Shown: positions 45,361-54,069 of the stretch, piece by piece
How the letters are laid out: each line of letters starts with the position of its first letter
Numbering within the stretch: the first letter of the stretch is position 1
From: Bifidobacterium rousetti
Lineage (GTDB): Bacteria > Actinomycetota > Actinomycetes > Actinomycetales > Bifidobacteriaceae
Assembly (NCBI RefSeq): GCF_008698235.1
Contig: NZ_PEBH01000006.1
Location: forward strand, 1 to 64,000
Reading direction: 5' to 3'
Length of the DNA: 64,000 bases
The notes under the pieces: model-generated
What the model was told of the DNA's origin: nothing
Seen by the model: the letters and a program-made list of their open reading frames with translations, nothing else
Database searches by the model: none
Program-made: the position numbers and the translations under genes

Positions 45361-46539
45361 TCAGCGGGTGGAATCGCCTTTGCGCAGGGTCACGGGAATG
45401 AGCTCGACGGCGGAGCCGGGCAGGCGGCCGTCCATAGGCGGCGCCGAAGCGCCAGCCGAAGGCGCCCCCAAGGCGTCGGCCGAGCTAGGCGCCCCGGCTG
45501 GCGCCGCCCCCGACGGAGCCGGGTTCAGATCGCTCGGCGAATCGCCGCCGTTCCCCTCCCCCTCGATGAGCGCGGTCATGCGGGCGGCGAGTGCGGAGGC
45601 GATCGCGTCGAAGTCCTGGCACACGGCGGTGAGCCGGACGCCGGCGGTGTCGGCCAGATAGGTGCCGTCGTAGGCGACCACCTGCACGTCGGCCCCCAGC
45701 AGGAGCCCGCGGCGCAGGACCTCCTGCACACACAGGGCGGCGCCGAGATCGGAGCTCACGACCGCGTCGACATTGTCGAACCTGTCGAACAGCTCGCGCA
45801 TCGCCTTGGCGTACCCCTCGAGGTCGGAGACCTCGCCGGCCTCGACATAGTCGTGGCGCACGCCGGCCTCGTCGAGCTCATGCTCGAGGGTCAGGTAGTA
45901 GCGGACCGTCGGGAAGGTGGTGTCCGCGTCGGGCGCGGCGGTTCCGCGCCCATCGGCGCCGCCGCCCCCCTGCAGGTCATGGAATTGCGATCGCGGGCCG
46001 CCGACCATGACCACATGACGCGCGCCGGAGTCGATCAGCTCCCGCGCGACGAGCCGACCGCCCTGCTCGTGGTCGGAGCCGATCGAGGGGATGCCGGGGC
46101 CGAGGTATCGGTCGAACGCGACGACCGGACGGCCGATCGCGGACCAGTAGCCGACCGGATGCGCGGTGTGCGCGGCCATGACCAGCCCGTCCATCATGTG
46201 CCGCTGGAGCATGTCGACGTAGTCGGCCTCGCCCTTGTCCGAGTCGGCCGTGGAGCACAGCATCGTGCGCAGGCCTCGTGCGGAGAACTCGCGCTGGAGC
46301 GCGGCGGTGAGGGTCGCGAAGAACGGGTGGCGGATCGTCGGCACGATCACGCCGATCATGTTGGTGCGGTTGTGGGCGAGGTTGCGCGCGAGCTCGTTGG
46401 GGATGTAGTCGAGCGCCTTCATCGCGGCCTGGACCTTGGCGCGCATGTCGTCCGACACGTATCCGGTGCCGTTGACGACCAGCGACACCGTGCTCAGCGA
46501 CACACCGGCCTTCTTCGCCACGTCACGCATTCCGACCAT
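45361..46539 (-). CDS. LacI-family regulator of the MFS transporter pair
   Basis: 392 residues. Helix-turn-helix MRDVAKKAGVSLSTVSLVV, hinge ELARNLAHNRTNMIGVIVP and sugar-binding domain (FDRYLGPGIPSIGSDHEQGG, NVDAVVSSDLGAA, VVAYDGTYLAD). Two low-complexity insertions are odd: GGGGADGRGTAAPDADTT in the ligand domain and an Ala/Pro/Ser-rich segment near the C-terminus. AAAGGTG lies 8 nt before the ATG. Likely binds the TCGAACCGGTTCGA sites at 45040, 45068 and perhaps 1478. Confidence 0.9.
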   Translation of the reverse strand: MVGMRDVAKKAGVSLSTVSLVVNGTGYVSDDMRAKVQAAMKALDYIPNELARNLAHNRTNMIGVIVPTIRHPFFATLTAALQREFSARGLRTMLCSTADSDKGEADYVDMLQRHMMDGLVMAAHTAHPVGYWSAIGRPVVAFDRYLGPGIPSIGSDHEQGGRLVARELIDSGARHVVMVGGPRSQFHDLQGGGGADGRGTAAPDADTTFPTVRYYLTLEHELDEAGVRHDYVEAGEVSDLEGYAKAMRELFDRFDNVDAVVSSDLGAALCVQEVLRRGLLLGADVQVVAYDGTYLADTAGVRLTAVCQDFDAIASALAARMTALIEGEGNGGDSPSDLNPAPSGAAPAGAPSSADALGAPSAGASAPPMDGRLPGSAVELIPVTLRKGDSTR

Positions 46540-46599
46540 CGACCATCACCTTTCCGCTCGCTCGAACCGGGCCGTCCGGCACTGCGGGACCGCCCTACC

Positions 46600-46724
46600 G
46601 TCCGATACTACAGAATCGGACGGTACAGACCCCCGGACACCCCCACCTGGCATCCGATCCTATAGGATCGGGCGATTTCGCGCCCGCAAACCGGCCCGAT
46701 ACGTCCGATACTACGGGATCGGGC
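46600..46724. repeat. GTCCGAT/ATCGGAC palindromic repeats, intergenic copies
   Basis: Three copies of a 22-bp hairpin (GTCCGAT, loop ACTACGGG or close, ATCGGAC or ATCGGGC) at 46600-46621, about 46652-46673 and 46703-46724. The third matches, but for one base, three copies inside the coding sequence at 50374-50497. Confidence 0.7.
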
Positions 46725-46818
46725 GCCGAGCCGGGTTGGGGGCGCGGGGTAGGCGGGGCTGGGGTTGGGGTTGGGGTGATGCGTGGGTGGGTGGGGTGAG
46801 GCCGGTGGGGCGCCGGGG

Positions 46819-48459
46819 TCACTTGGCGAGGAACAGGGCCGCGATCACGACGCACACGATCGCGCCGGGGAACACGGCCGTGAAGCCGAGCGACGCCGCG
46901 ACCTGCGAGCCGACCACAATGGCGAGCTCGCCGCCGAGCACGCCGATCGTCAGGCCCAAGGGCCTTGCGAGCGCGTACGTGCCGAGGTCGCGGCCGGCGT
47001 CGCGCGGATCGGGCAGCGCGTCGACGACCAGCGGCTGGATGAACGCGTCGTAGAGGCCGGAGGCGAGTCCGGTGATGAACGAGAAGATCATGAGGCTTTT
47101 CTCGCCGCCGATCTGCACGATCGCAAGGCCCACGGCGAGGCCGATCGCGTACAGCGCGCACGCCGCGACCACGGCCGCGCGCGAGCCCCGCCACCACGGG
47201 CCGAAGCCCTCGGCGAACTTGTCGGTGATCGCGCCGGCGGAGTAGGAGGCGAGCAGGGCGCCGGCGAGGGAGGCGAGCGCGAGCATCGCGATGAGCAGGC
47301 CGGAGGGCAGGGTGAGCGGCGCGGAGGTGAACATCGGCTCACCGCCGTACACCGTGTATCGCACGACGTACCACAGGTAGACGGTGGTCATCGCGACGGC
47401 GGCGGTCATGAACGTGCGCGAGCAGAACAGTCTGCGGAACGGCTTGTAGGCGGCACCGCGCGGCAGGGGACGGGTCGAGGAGAACACCTCGTTCCAGTCG
47501 AACGGCGCGCGCGGCTGGTCCACGCTGGACGGCTCCCTCGGCCACACGAGCACGGTCGCGAACCCGGAGACCGCGAACAGCACGGCCGCGCACACGAACG
47601 GCGCGTAGGACCCGAACGCGATCGCGAGGCCCGCGACCACGCCGCCGGCCGCCTGACCGGCGATCACGCCGATCGCGTTCCAGCGTTCGATCACGTCGCG
47701 GAACTTGTCGGGCACGCGCTCGGACAGGGCCGAGGCGAGGGGCGCGACCAGTCCTGCGTAGGCGAACTGCAGGGCGATCCAGAATATGACGATGCCGGCG
47801 AGATTGCCGACGGCGCCCACGGCCAGTGTGATCAGCGCCGAGAGGATTCCGGCGCCGACGAGCCACGGGGCGCGGCGGCCGATCGGCGTGCGGGTGCGAT
47901 CGGAGAGCGCCGAGACGATCGGTCCGAAGAACACGGAGAACACCGCGCCGATCACGACGACCAGGGGAAGGCTCTGCACGAGCGTAAACATGGACTGTCC
48001 GGGTCCCATGCCCGGGGCGTTGAGCCCTCCGACGGCGGTATCGAGGGCGGTATCGACGCCGTAGACGCGGGCGATGTGGGAGGGGATCGCGACGAGGTTC
48101 AGCGCGGCCCACGGCGCGGTGATGAGGAAGGAGCCGACCGCGAAGCCCCACTTGAGGCGGTTCACGTCGATCGCGGAGGGGCGCTGGCCGTCGGCGGAGA
48201 CCATCGGGTCGCGCATGTCGAGGAAGGACGACGCGTAGTCGGGCACGGCCGTGTCGACCGTGGACGCCGCGGCGACGGTCGCCATGCCGTCGGCGGCGAG
48301 TCGGGCGGCCTGCGTGCCCGGCTGCTCGGCCGACGCCTCCGGCGCCTGACGCTTCGGGTCGGAGGCCAGCCGCTGGACCGCGGCCTTGTCCTCGGGACTC
48401 AACGCCTTGTCGTAATCGGGCCTGTCGTCGATGCCCGGACGCACATATGGCTTCAGCAT
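46819..48459 (-). CDS. MFS sugar transporter 2
   Basis: 546 residues, paralogue of the transporter at 43491: VSADGQRPSAIDVNRLKWGF, ALSDRTRTPIGRRAPW, LSERVPDKFRDVIERWNAIG and the same WPREPSSVDQPR loop. The N-terminus is extended by about 80 residues, mostly Asp/Ala-rich and predicted disordered. It lies upstream, on the same strand, of the LacI gene with repeats between. Likely imports a related glycoside. Confidence 0.85.
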   Translation of the reverse strand: MLKPYVRPGIDDRPDYDKALSPEDKAAVQRLASDPKRQAPEASAEQPGTQAARLAADGMATVAAASTVDTAVPDYASSFLDMRDPMVSADGQRPSAIDVNRLKWGFAVGSFLITAPWAALNLVAIPSHIARVYGVDTALDTAVGGLNAPGMGPGQSMFTLVQSLPLVVVIGAVFSVFFGPIVSALSDRTRTPIGRRAPWLVGAGILSALITLAVGAVGNLAGIVIFWIALQFAYAGLVAPLASALSERVPDKFRDVIERWNAIGVIAGQAAGGVVAGLAIAFGSYAPFVCAAVLFAVSGFATVLVWPREPSSVDQPRAPFDWNEVFSSTRPLPRGAAYKPFRRLFCSRTFMTAAVAMTTVYLWYVVRYTVYGGEPMFTSAPLTLPSGLLIAMLALASLAGALLASYSAGAITDKFAEGFGPWWRGSRAAVVAACALYAIGLAVGLAIVQIGGEKSLMIFSFITGLASGLYDAFIQPLVVDALPDPRDAGRDLGTYALARPLGLTIGVLGGELAIVVGSQVAASLGFTAVFPGAIVCVVIAALFLAK

Positions 48460-48785
48460 GGCCGCTCACCGTTCCTTTCCTTGTCTTCTCCTTGCCTTCC
48501 CATTGTAGTTCGGGGGGATGGTAGCGCGGAAGCCGGCCGGCATCGCACGTCGGCATCGCGCGGCGTCCCGCACCGGCATCGCACGACGTCGCGTCATCTA
48601 TTTTTCAGAAAGCTTTCAGGAACAGGCAAGACAACGCACACGATTGCCGACGTACTGTCTTACTGTTGAACTGTTGCATCGCCGAATCCACCGATGACCA
48701 CCGATGACCCGCCGTGATGTTGGCGCTGGGTTTGGCTGTGAGCAGAGAGTCGTCTAGGGAACCTAGGGAACTGGAGAAGTAACGC
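48460..48785. other. divergent promoter gap
   Basis: Separates the divergent MFS transporter 2 and FtsX-like permease genes. It contains a GAAAGCTTTC palindrome at about 48610 and an AAGACA...TGTCTT dyad at about 48627-48662 that could be a regulator site. No gene seen. Confidence 0.4.
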
Positions 48786-50183
48786 ATGTTCGTTCTCACC
48801 AACGCCTGGCGCGCGGTCACGCGCGGCTGGGCGATCTCAGCGCTGACCGTGGTGGTCGCGCTCCTCGTCTCGTTCGGCACCATCGCCTCGCTCGCGATCC
48901 TGCAGGAGGATTCCGACGCGCACGGCGCCGACTACAACGCGCAGACCCCGAACGCCGTGCTGCGCCCCACCGCGAAGACCGCGGCCGCGATGAAGGCCGA
49001 CGACGCCAAGTCGAGCACGTCGAAGTACCTGAAGTTCACCGACTACAACCCGTACGCGATCGCCGCGCAGGAGAAGAGCGTGTCGTTCACGTACTCCTTC
49101 ACCGAGACGCTGCCCGTGCGCCAGAGCGACACGATCAAGGCGATCCCCGGCTCGTCCGACGTCTCCGCCGACAAGACCGGCGGCGAGTTCCAGCTGCGCA
49201 GCTTCTACGACGCGAAGGCCGCGAAGGCCAATGATTACGGCACGTACAAGCTGGTCGACGGCAAGGGCCTCGTCTTCACCGACACGAAGGCCATCGGCGC
49301 GCTGATCTCGAAGTCCGTCGCCGACAAGAACGGCCTCAAGGTGGGCGACACGTTCAAGGTGGGCGACCCGACCGACACCTCGAAGACGTACGAGTTCAAG
49401 GTGCGCGGCATCTACGAGTACACGGGCGAGGCCACTGCCGACGGAATCACCTCGGACGGCTCGGCGACGCTCGCCAAGGAGAACCGCGAGAACGTGATCT
49501 ACACGGCCTACGCCACCGCCTACACGTTCGGACTCGACCCCGACTCCCCCAAGGCGGACACCTGGTCCGTGCCTGACCTCAACGTGATCTTCGACTTCAC
49601 CGACGTCGACACGTACAACCAGTTCGTCAAGCTCGCCAAGAAGGCGAAGCTGCCCGACGGCTACGAGATCACCTCGCCGTCGATGGCCGCGTACGAACAG
49701 TCGATCCAGCCGCTCGACTCCCTGGCCGGCAAGGTCCGCCCGGCCGCGTGGGCGATCGCGATCGGCGGCGTCGTGGTGCTGCTCGCGCTGACGATCGCCC
49801 GCACATGGTTCGGCCGCACCGACGAGATCGGCCTCGCGTTCGTCTCCGGCGTGGGCAAGGGCCGCCTCGGCTGGCAGTTCATGGTCGAGACGTTCATGCT
49901 CACCGTCATCCCGATCGCGATCGGACTGGTCGCCGGTGGCTTCGGCGTCAAGTCGATCGGTGCCGCGCTGGCCGGCGGTCACGCGACGCCCGTCACCTCC
50001 ACAATCGTGTGGACACTGGTCTGGAACTCGCTGGGACTGGTGGTCGTGCTGGCGATCGTCGCGATGCTGAGGGTCGCGACGTTCAACTACGCGAAGCTGT
50101 TCGCGCCGGTCACGTACGACGACGCCGTCGTGAGCGACTTCGGCGCGGGTGATTCCGCCACCAACAAGGAGGCGAAGGCATGA
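48786..50183 (+). CDS. FtsX-like ABC permease
   Basis: 465 residues: one N-terminal helix (WAISALTVVVALLVSFGTIASLAIL), an extracellular domain of about 280 residues rich in Lys/Asp/Thr, and three C-terminal helices with RTDEIGLAFVSGVGKGRLGWQFMVE. This is the MacB/FtsX layout with a single core domain. GGAGAAG lies 8 nt before the ATG. Its stop overlaps the ATG of the next gene by four bases. Export or extracellular signalling is likely; substrate unknown. Confidence 0.82.
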   Translation: MFVLTNAWRAVTRGWAISALTVVVALLVSFGTIASLAILQEDSDAHGADYNAQTPNAVLRPTAKTAAAMKADDAKSSTSKYLKFTDYNPYAIAAQEKSVSFTYSFTETLPVRQSDTIKAIPGSSDVSADKTGGEFQLRSFYDAKAAKANDYGTYKLVDGKGLVFTDTKAIGALISKSVADKNGLKVGDTFKVGDPTDTSKTYEFKVRGIYEYTGEATADGITSDGSATLAKENRENVIYTAYATAYTFGLDPDSPKADTWSVPDLNVIFDFTDVDTYNQFVKLAKKAKLPDGYEITSPSMAAYEQSIQPLDSLAGKVRPAAWAIAIGGVVVLLALTIARTWFGRTDEIGLAFVSGVGKGRLGWQFMVETFMLTVIPIAIGLVAGGFGVKSIGAALAGGHATPVTSTIVWTLVWNSLGLVVVLAIVAMLRVATFNYAKLFAPVTYDDAVVSDFGAGDSATNKEAKA

Positions 50184-51385
50184 GCGGCAAGGACGACGAG
50201 ATGAACAGCGACACCAGCAACGTGGAGGATGAGATGACCGACAAGACCGATCAGCAGCCGGACGACAGGCCGGAGACGGACGCGGACGAGACCGCGACCC
50301 CCGAGGTGTCGTTCAGCTTCACGTTCGACGACGATGACGACGTGTCCGCGGACCTCGTCGAGGACACCGAGGCGTCCGATACTACGGGATCGGACGAAAA
50401 CCGGGGCGGAATGGGCTCTGAAACGTCCGATACTACGGGATCGGACGGCAATGAGGGCTCCGCGGGCCGGGAAACGTCCGATACTACGGGATCGGACGCG
50501 GACGACGAGTCGGACGCAGACGATGAGTCGGACACGCCGACCGAGACCAGCGCGGCGGCAACCGAGGCGAACGCGCGTCGCGTCAACGAGACGATGGCGC
50601 TGGCGGGCGACGTGATGGCGAACGGCCAGCACGGCGACCCGAACGAGCTGCGTCACGCCGAGGAAGTGAGCGAGTCGGCGGTCTACAGTCAGGTCGCGGA
50701 TCGCGTGCTCCTGAAGTCGTACCCGAACTTCTCGCTCAACCACGCGACGACCACGAACCACAAGTCCGGCCGTCATGTGCTGGACAACACGTCGATGGCG
50801 TTCTACGCGGGCGAGCTGTACGCGGTGCGCGTGCTGCCCGATGAGGACGACGCCGAGCAGCGCGTCACGCTGATGGAGGTGTTCGGCGGGTTCCAGACGC
50901 CGACCTCCGGTTCCGCGATGACGAAGAGCTCGAACCTGGTCGAGCTGGAGGTCGGCGAGCTGCGCGGTCACCGGCTGGGCATCGTCCCGCAGCGGTTCGC
51001 GGTCCGCGGCGACCTCGACGCGGAGTCGAACGTGCTGTACGCGATGAACGCGTCCGGGCGCACGTACCTGAAGCCGAAGCCGATCGCGGCGCGCGAGTTC
51101 CTCGCGAAGGTCGGGTTCGGCGAGGCGACGAACGGACGGAAGGTGCGCGATCTGCCGCTGGTCGAGCAGCGCCGCGTGGCGATCGCGCGCGCGATCAGCT
51201 GCGAGGCGGACGTGCTGATCCTCGACGAGCCGACCAAGGGGCTGGGCCTGTCCGATGCACGCTCGATTCTGGACCTGATCGTCTCGATCGCGCACGGCCG
51301 CGACCCGAAGCGCGCGGTCATCATCGTGACCGCCTCCGACGAGGTCGCCGACCGCGCCGACAAGGTCTACTCGCTCGCCAACTGA
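50180..51385 (+). CDS. degenerate ABC ATPase-like protein with repeat-derived N-terminus
   Basis: 401 residues. The C-terminal ~240 residues follow the ABC ATPase plan: signature-like LPLVEQRRVAIARAISC, intact Walker B VLILDEPTKGLGL and a VTASDEV segment in the H-loop position. Where Walker A should stand the sequence is VRVLPDEDDAEQRVTLMEVFG, with no GxxGxGKS/T, so ATP binding by this site is doubtful. The first ~140 residues are Asp/Glu/Ser/Thr-rich and hold three copies of SDTTGSD encoded by a palindromic DNA repeat. Translationally coupled to the FtsX-like permease; probably a regulatory or partner subunit. Confidence 0.75.
   Translation: MSGKDDEMNSDTSNVEDEMTDKTDQQPDDRPETDADETATPEVSFSFTFDDDDDVSADLVEDTEASDTTGSDENRGGMGSETSDTTGSDGNEGSAGRETSDTTGSDADDESDADDESDTPTETSAAATEANARRVNETMALAGDVMANGQHGDPNELRHAEEVSESAVYSQVADRVLLKSYPNFSLNHATTTNHKSGRHVLDNTSMAFYAGELYAVRVLPDEDDAEQRVTLMEVFGGFQTPTSGSAMTKSSNLVELEVGELRGHRLGIVPQRFAVRGDLDAESNVLYAMNASGRTYLKPKPIAAREFLAKVGFGEATNGRKVRDLPLVEQRRVAIARAISCEADVLILDEPTKGLGLSDARSILDLIVSIAHGRDPKRAVIIVTASDEVADRADKVYSLAN
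50374..50497. repeat. palindromic repeats inside a coding sequence
   Basis: Three identical 22-bp hairpins (GTCCGAT, ACTACGGG, ATCGGAC) at 50374-50395, 50425-50446 and 50476-50497, spaced exactly 51 bp. They keep the reading frame and encode SDTTGSD each time. The same element is intergenic at 46600-46724. Confidence 0.85.
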
Positions 51386-51430
51386 GCTGATCAGTTCGGC
51401 CAGTTCGGCCAGTTCGCCCGGTGGCGGCCG

Positions 51431-52261
51431 TCAGATGACGATCATGTGGTATTCGGCGGCCATCGGGCGGACGTCGAAAACGCCGTACTGGTCGAGGAGC
51501 TCAAGCCAACGACGGCGGTTCTCCTCGCCGAACTTCGCGGCGCGGCGCGTGTATGCCTCGGCGGAGACGAACTTGGGCGGCAGGGACTTGCTGTTGTACT
51601 TGTCGGCCACCATCACGGTCTCCTGCTCGAGGTTGACCGGCACGTAGTCGGCGGGCGGCAGGGGCAGTCCCTGACGCTCCACATCCTCGCGGGTCAGCCC
51701 GACGCCGGTGTGATTGCGCGCGAACTGGGCGATCGACTCGTCGACCCCGTTCTCGAGCAGGTATTCGTAGCCGAGCAGACCGTGCTTGATGTACTGCTTG
51801 CCGTTGAACTTGAGCGGCTCGTCGTCGTTGCCGTCGTGCTTGAAGACGCGGTAGGTGCCGATGTCGTGCAGGAGGCCGCCGATCGTGACGAGCCGCTCGT
51901 CGATCAGACGCGGGGGCACGCGGCCGCCGGTGATGTCGTCGGACGGCGGGACGGCGAAGTCGAGCTGCGGGATGGCGGTAACGGCGGCTGCGGCCGAGGC
52001 GTCGGCGTTGTCGTTGTCGGCGGCAGGAGCGAGCGTCAGCAGGGACGCGCCGGCGGAATCGGCGTTGCGATCCAGCTCGGGAGCGCCGTCCGGCAGGGTG
52101 CAGCGTCGCATGAACAGGGCGTTCTGGCGATGCGCGAGGGCGCGGGCGATGCGCGAGACGATCACGCAGTGTGTGTGCACGAGGCGGTACGCGGCCTCGG
52201 ACGGGGCGATCTTATGGTGCAGCTCGTCGATCTGCTCAAGTGTGGGGATCATGAGCCCCAT
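51431..52261 (-). CDS. HD-domain phosphohydrolase
   Basis: About 276 residues. HD-superfamily metal ligands appear as HTHCVIVSRIARAL, GGLLHDIGTYRVF, KHGLLGYEYLLENG and MVADKYNSKS; the last is the terminal Asp. An Asp/Ala-rich insertion of about 60 residues separates the first His helix from the HD pair. Likely hydrolyses a nucleotide or phosphorylated metabolite. It starts 14 bp after the amidotransferase gene (ATG 52261 or 52252), so the two form an operon. Confidence 0.83.
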   Translation of the reverse strand: MGLMIPTLEQIDELHHKIAPSEAAYRLVHTHCVIVSRIARALAHRQNALFMRRCTLPDGAPELDRNADSAGASLLTLAPAADNDNADASAAAAVTAIPQLDFAVPPSDDITGGRVPPRLIDERLVTIGGLLHDIGTYRVFKHDGNDDEPLKFNGKQYIKHGLLGYEYLLENGVDESIAQFARNHTGVGLTREDVERQGLPLPPADYVPVNLEQETVMVADKYNSKSLPPKFVSAEAYTRRAAKFGEENRRRWLELLDQYGVFDVRPMAAEYHMIVI

Positions 52262-52275
52262 TGTAGAGCGAACCG

Positions 52276-53145
52276 CTAGATCGAGCGGATGGACCACTCG
52301 CCGGTGCGGTTCGAGGCGACGATCATCTGGTCGTTGCCGAGCTCGGCCCAGCCGTCGGCCTCGGTCTGCTCGAACCCGGAGGAGGCGACGACGATGCCGG
52401 CCGGGGCGCCGGTCTCGTCGGTCAGCGCGCGATAACGCATCACACGGTAGTCGGCCGCCTTCGCACCCTGGCCGTACTCGTCGTAGATCTCGACGATACG
52501 CGACGACGTGCGCTCGCGTCCGGCGGCGTTCAGCGCGATGAACTGATCCTGCGACTGGATCATGCAGTTGTAGCTGGAGCGCGGGTACATCTGACGCAGC
52601 TCGCGCACGGCCTGGGCGAGCGCCTCGTCGAGCTCGTAGCCGAAGCCGAGGTACTCGAGGATCACGGCGAAGAAGATCGCGGAGTCGGAGCGTCCGCCGG
52701 TCGACAGGTACACGCTGTTGCTGACCGGATACTGGTCGTTGGTCGTGATGTTGCGGCCGTGGGAGTCGGAGATGTCGCCGTTGTGAATGAAGCTCAGTCC
52801 GTTGGTGAAGAACGGCTGCTGGTTCTCGAGGATCAGCGGCAGATTCGAGGAGGCGAGACGCAGGTGCCACAGGGCGCCACGCGCCGGCTCGGAGGCGAGT
52901 TCGGGGAACACCGGGTCGAGTCGGGCGGCGACGGTGGTCTTGTAGAGCTTGGTGCCGGTCTCGGGCGCGGGGGCGCCGCCGTCCTCGGTGCCGGGGGTCT
53001 CGACCGGCTCGTACAGCATCGAACAACCCCAGCCGTCGTTGTGGATCTCGCTCATCTCGCGGTATTCCACGACGTTTTCCGTGCCAAGGATAGCGTTGAG
53101 GCTGAGGTTGAACCCGGCTGTAGCGTATCCCAGTAATCTGCACAT
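52276..53145 (-). CDS. class II glutamine amidotransferase (YafJ/EgtC-like)
   Basis: 289 residues. It starts MCRLLGYATAG with the N-terminal nucleophile Cys exposed after Met removal, then HNDGWGCSMLY, WHLRLASSNLPLILENQQPF and SFIHNGDISD, which bind glutamine as in class II amidotransferases. No synthase domain is attached. An Asp/Gly/Pro-rich insertion (about residues 50-65) is present. Substrate unknown; the YafJ-like family is often annotated as a predicted hydrolase. Confidence 0.88.
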   Translation of the reverse strand: MCRLLGYATAGFNLSLNAILGTENVVEYREMSEIHNDGWGCSMLYEPVETPGTEDGGAPAPETGTKLYKTTVAARLDPVFPELASEPARGALWHLRLASSNLPLILENQQPFFTNGLSFIHNGDISDSHGRNITTNDQYPVSNSVYLSTGGRSDSAIFFAVILEYLGFGYELDEALAQAVRELRQMYPRSSYNCMIQSQDQFIALNAAGRERTSSRIVEIYDEYGQGAKAADYRVMRYRALTDETGAPAGIVVASSGFEQTEADGWAELGNDQMIVASNRTGEWSIRSI

Positions 53146-53252
53146 GATTGGCTAGATTAATGCGGATATCTCACGACGCGCGGCACCGGGTATAAGCGTT
53201 GGTTATAGGGTGGGCGTCCTCACTTCACCGGGGTGGACCCGGGTGATCTATC

Positions 53253-53582
53253 ATGGCGATTATGGAGCATGTCGATCGGGAGCATGGCAGGGGCACGGTG
53301 CCGATAGCGGACGTCTACGCACAGATCCGCGAGTTCGCCGCGGCGTGCGACGCCCGCGAGGTGATCCTGTTCGGGTCCCGCGCGAGGGGCATGAACCGGC
53401 CTAAAAGCGACATCGATCTGGCCGTGCGCGGATGCCGGCGGTTCGACGAGCTGAATCGTCACCTTCAGGACGATCTGTGGTCGCTGCTCAAGGTGGACGT
53501 CATCAACCTTGACGAGCCTGTGACCGAAGAGCTGAGGCGGGAGATCGCCGCGTCCGGAAAGGTGCTGTATGAAAAAGTATGA
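53253..53582 (+). CDS. MNT-type nucleotidyltransferase (antitoxin-like)
   Basis: 109 residues with the minimal nucleotidyltransferase signature VILFGSRARGMNRPKSDIDLAV (G-S, then D-x-D). In HepT/MntA-type and HI0073/HI0074-type pairs the nucleotidyltransferase works with a small helical partner, here encoded immediately downstream with a 14-bp overlap. The SD is weak; ATG 53268 is an alternative start. Confidence 0.85.
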   Translation: MAIMEHVDREHGRGTVPIADVYAQIREFAAACDAREVILFGSRARGMNRPKSDIDLAVRGCRRFDELNRHLQDDLWSLLKVDVINLDEPVTEELRREIAASGKVLYEKV

Positions 53583-53970
53583 GAACTACGCATCGGCCTT
53601 GCGATCCCTGCGCAAGGCTCCGCAGCAGGACCTGTCCAACGAGTTCGTGCAGAGCGGCGTCATCGACAAGTTTGAATTGCAGTTCGAACTCGGCTGGAAG
53701 CTGTTCAAGGTTCTTCTGGCGTACGAGGGCGATCCCGTCGCGGCTTCCGGCTCGCCCCGCGACGTACTGAAAACCGCCTTCCAGTACTACGACTTCATGG
53801 ACGAGGGACTTTGGCTTCGTATGCTGCGCGCCCGCAACGATTCGGCTCACATCTACGACGCGGACAAGGCGCTGCGTCTGGTCGACGACATCATCCGTGA
53901 TTACATTCCCGAGTTCGAGCGCGTGGAAAGCGGATTGACGCAGCGGTACGGCGACATGCTGATGAGCTGA
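53569..53970 (+). CDS. HI0074-like nucleotidyltransferase partner
   Basis: 133 residues, all helical: SLRKAPQQDLSNEFVQSGVIDKFELQFELGWKLFKVLL, AGSP-like loop, then RARNDSAHIYD, the conserved R-N-x-x-x-H-x-Y segment of the HI0074/HepT superfamily. GGAAAGG precedes the ATG. Together with the upstream gene it makes a two-gene module that may act as a toxin-antitoxin system; the HI0074 branch has not always shown toxicity. Confidence 0.83.
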   Translation: MKKYENYASALRSLRKAPQQDLSNEFVQSGVIDKFELQFELGWKLFKVLLAYEGDPVAASGSPRDVLKTAFQYYDFMDEGLWLRMLRARNDSAHIYDADKALRLVDDIIRDYIPEFERVESGLTQRYGDMLMS

Positions 53971-54069
53971 GATGCTGTATCAATACGCAGATGCCGCCGT
54001 GCGGACGGGGTCACGCATGGCGGCATCTGGTTGATTTGAGTTGATTTCAGTCGATGTTGAGTGGTGCGA

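Noticed and set aside
51431..53143. Single 570-residue protein spanning the HD and amidotransferase genes
   Set aside because: The N-terminal half is an Arg/Pro-rich shadow frame of the amidotransferase; only the HD half (from 52261) shows motifs.
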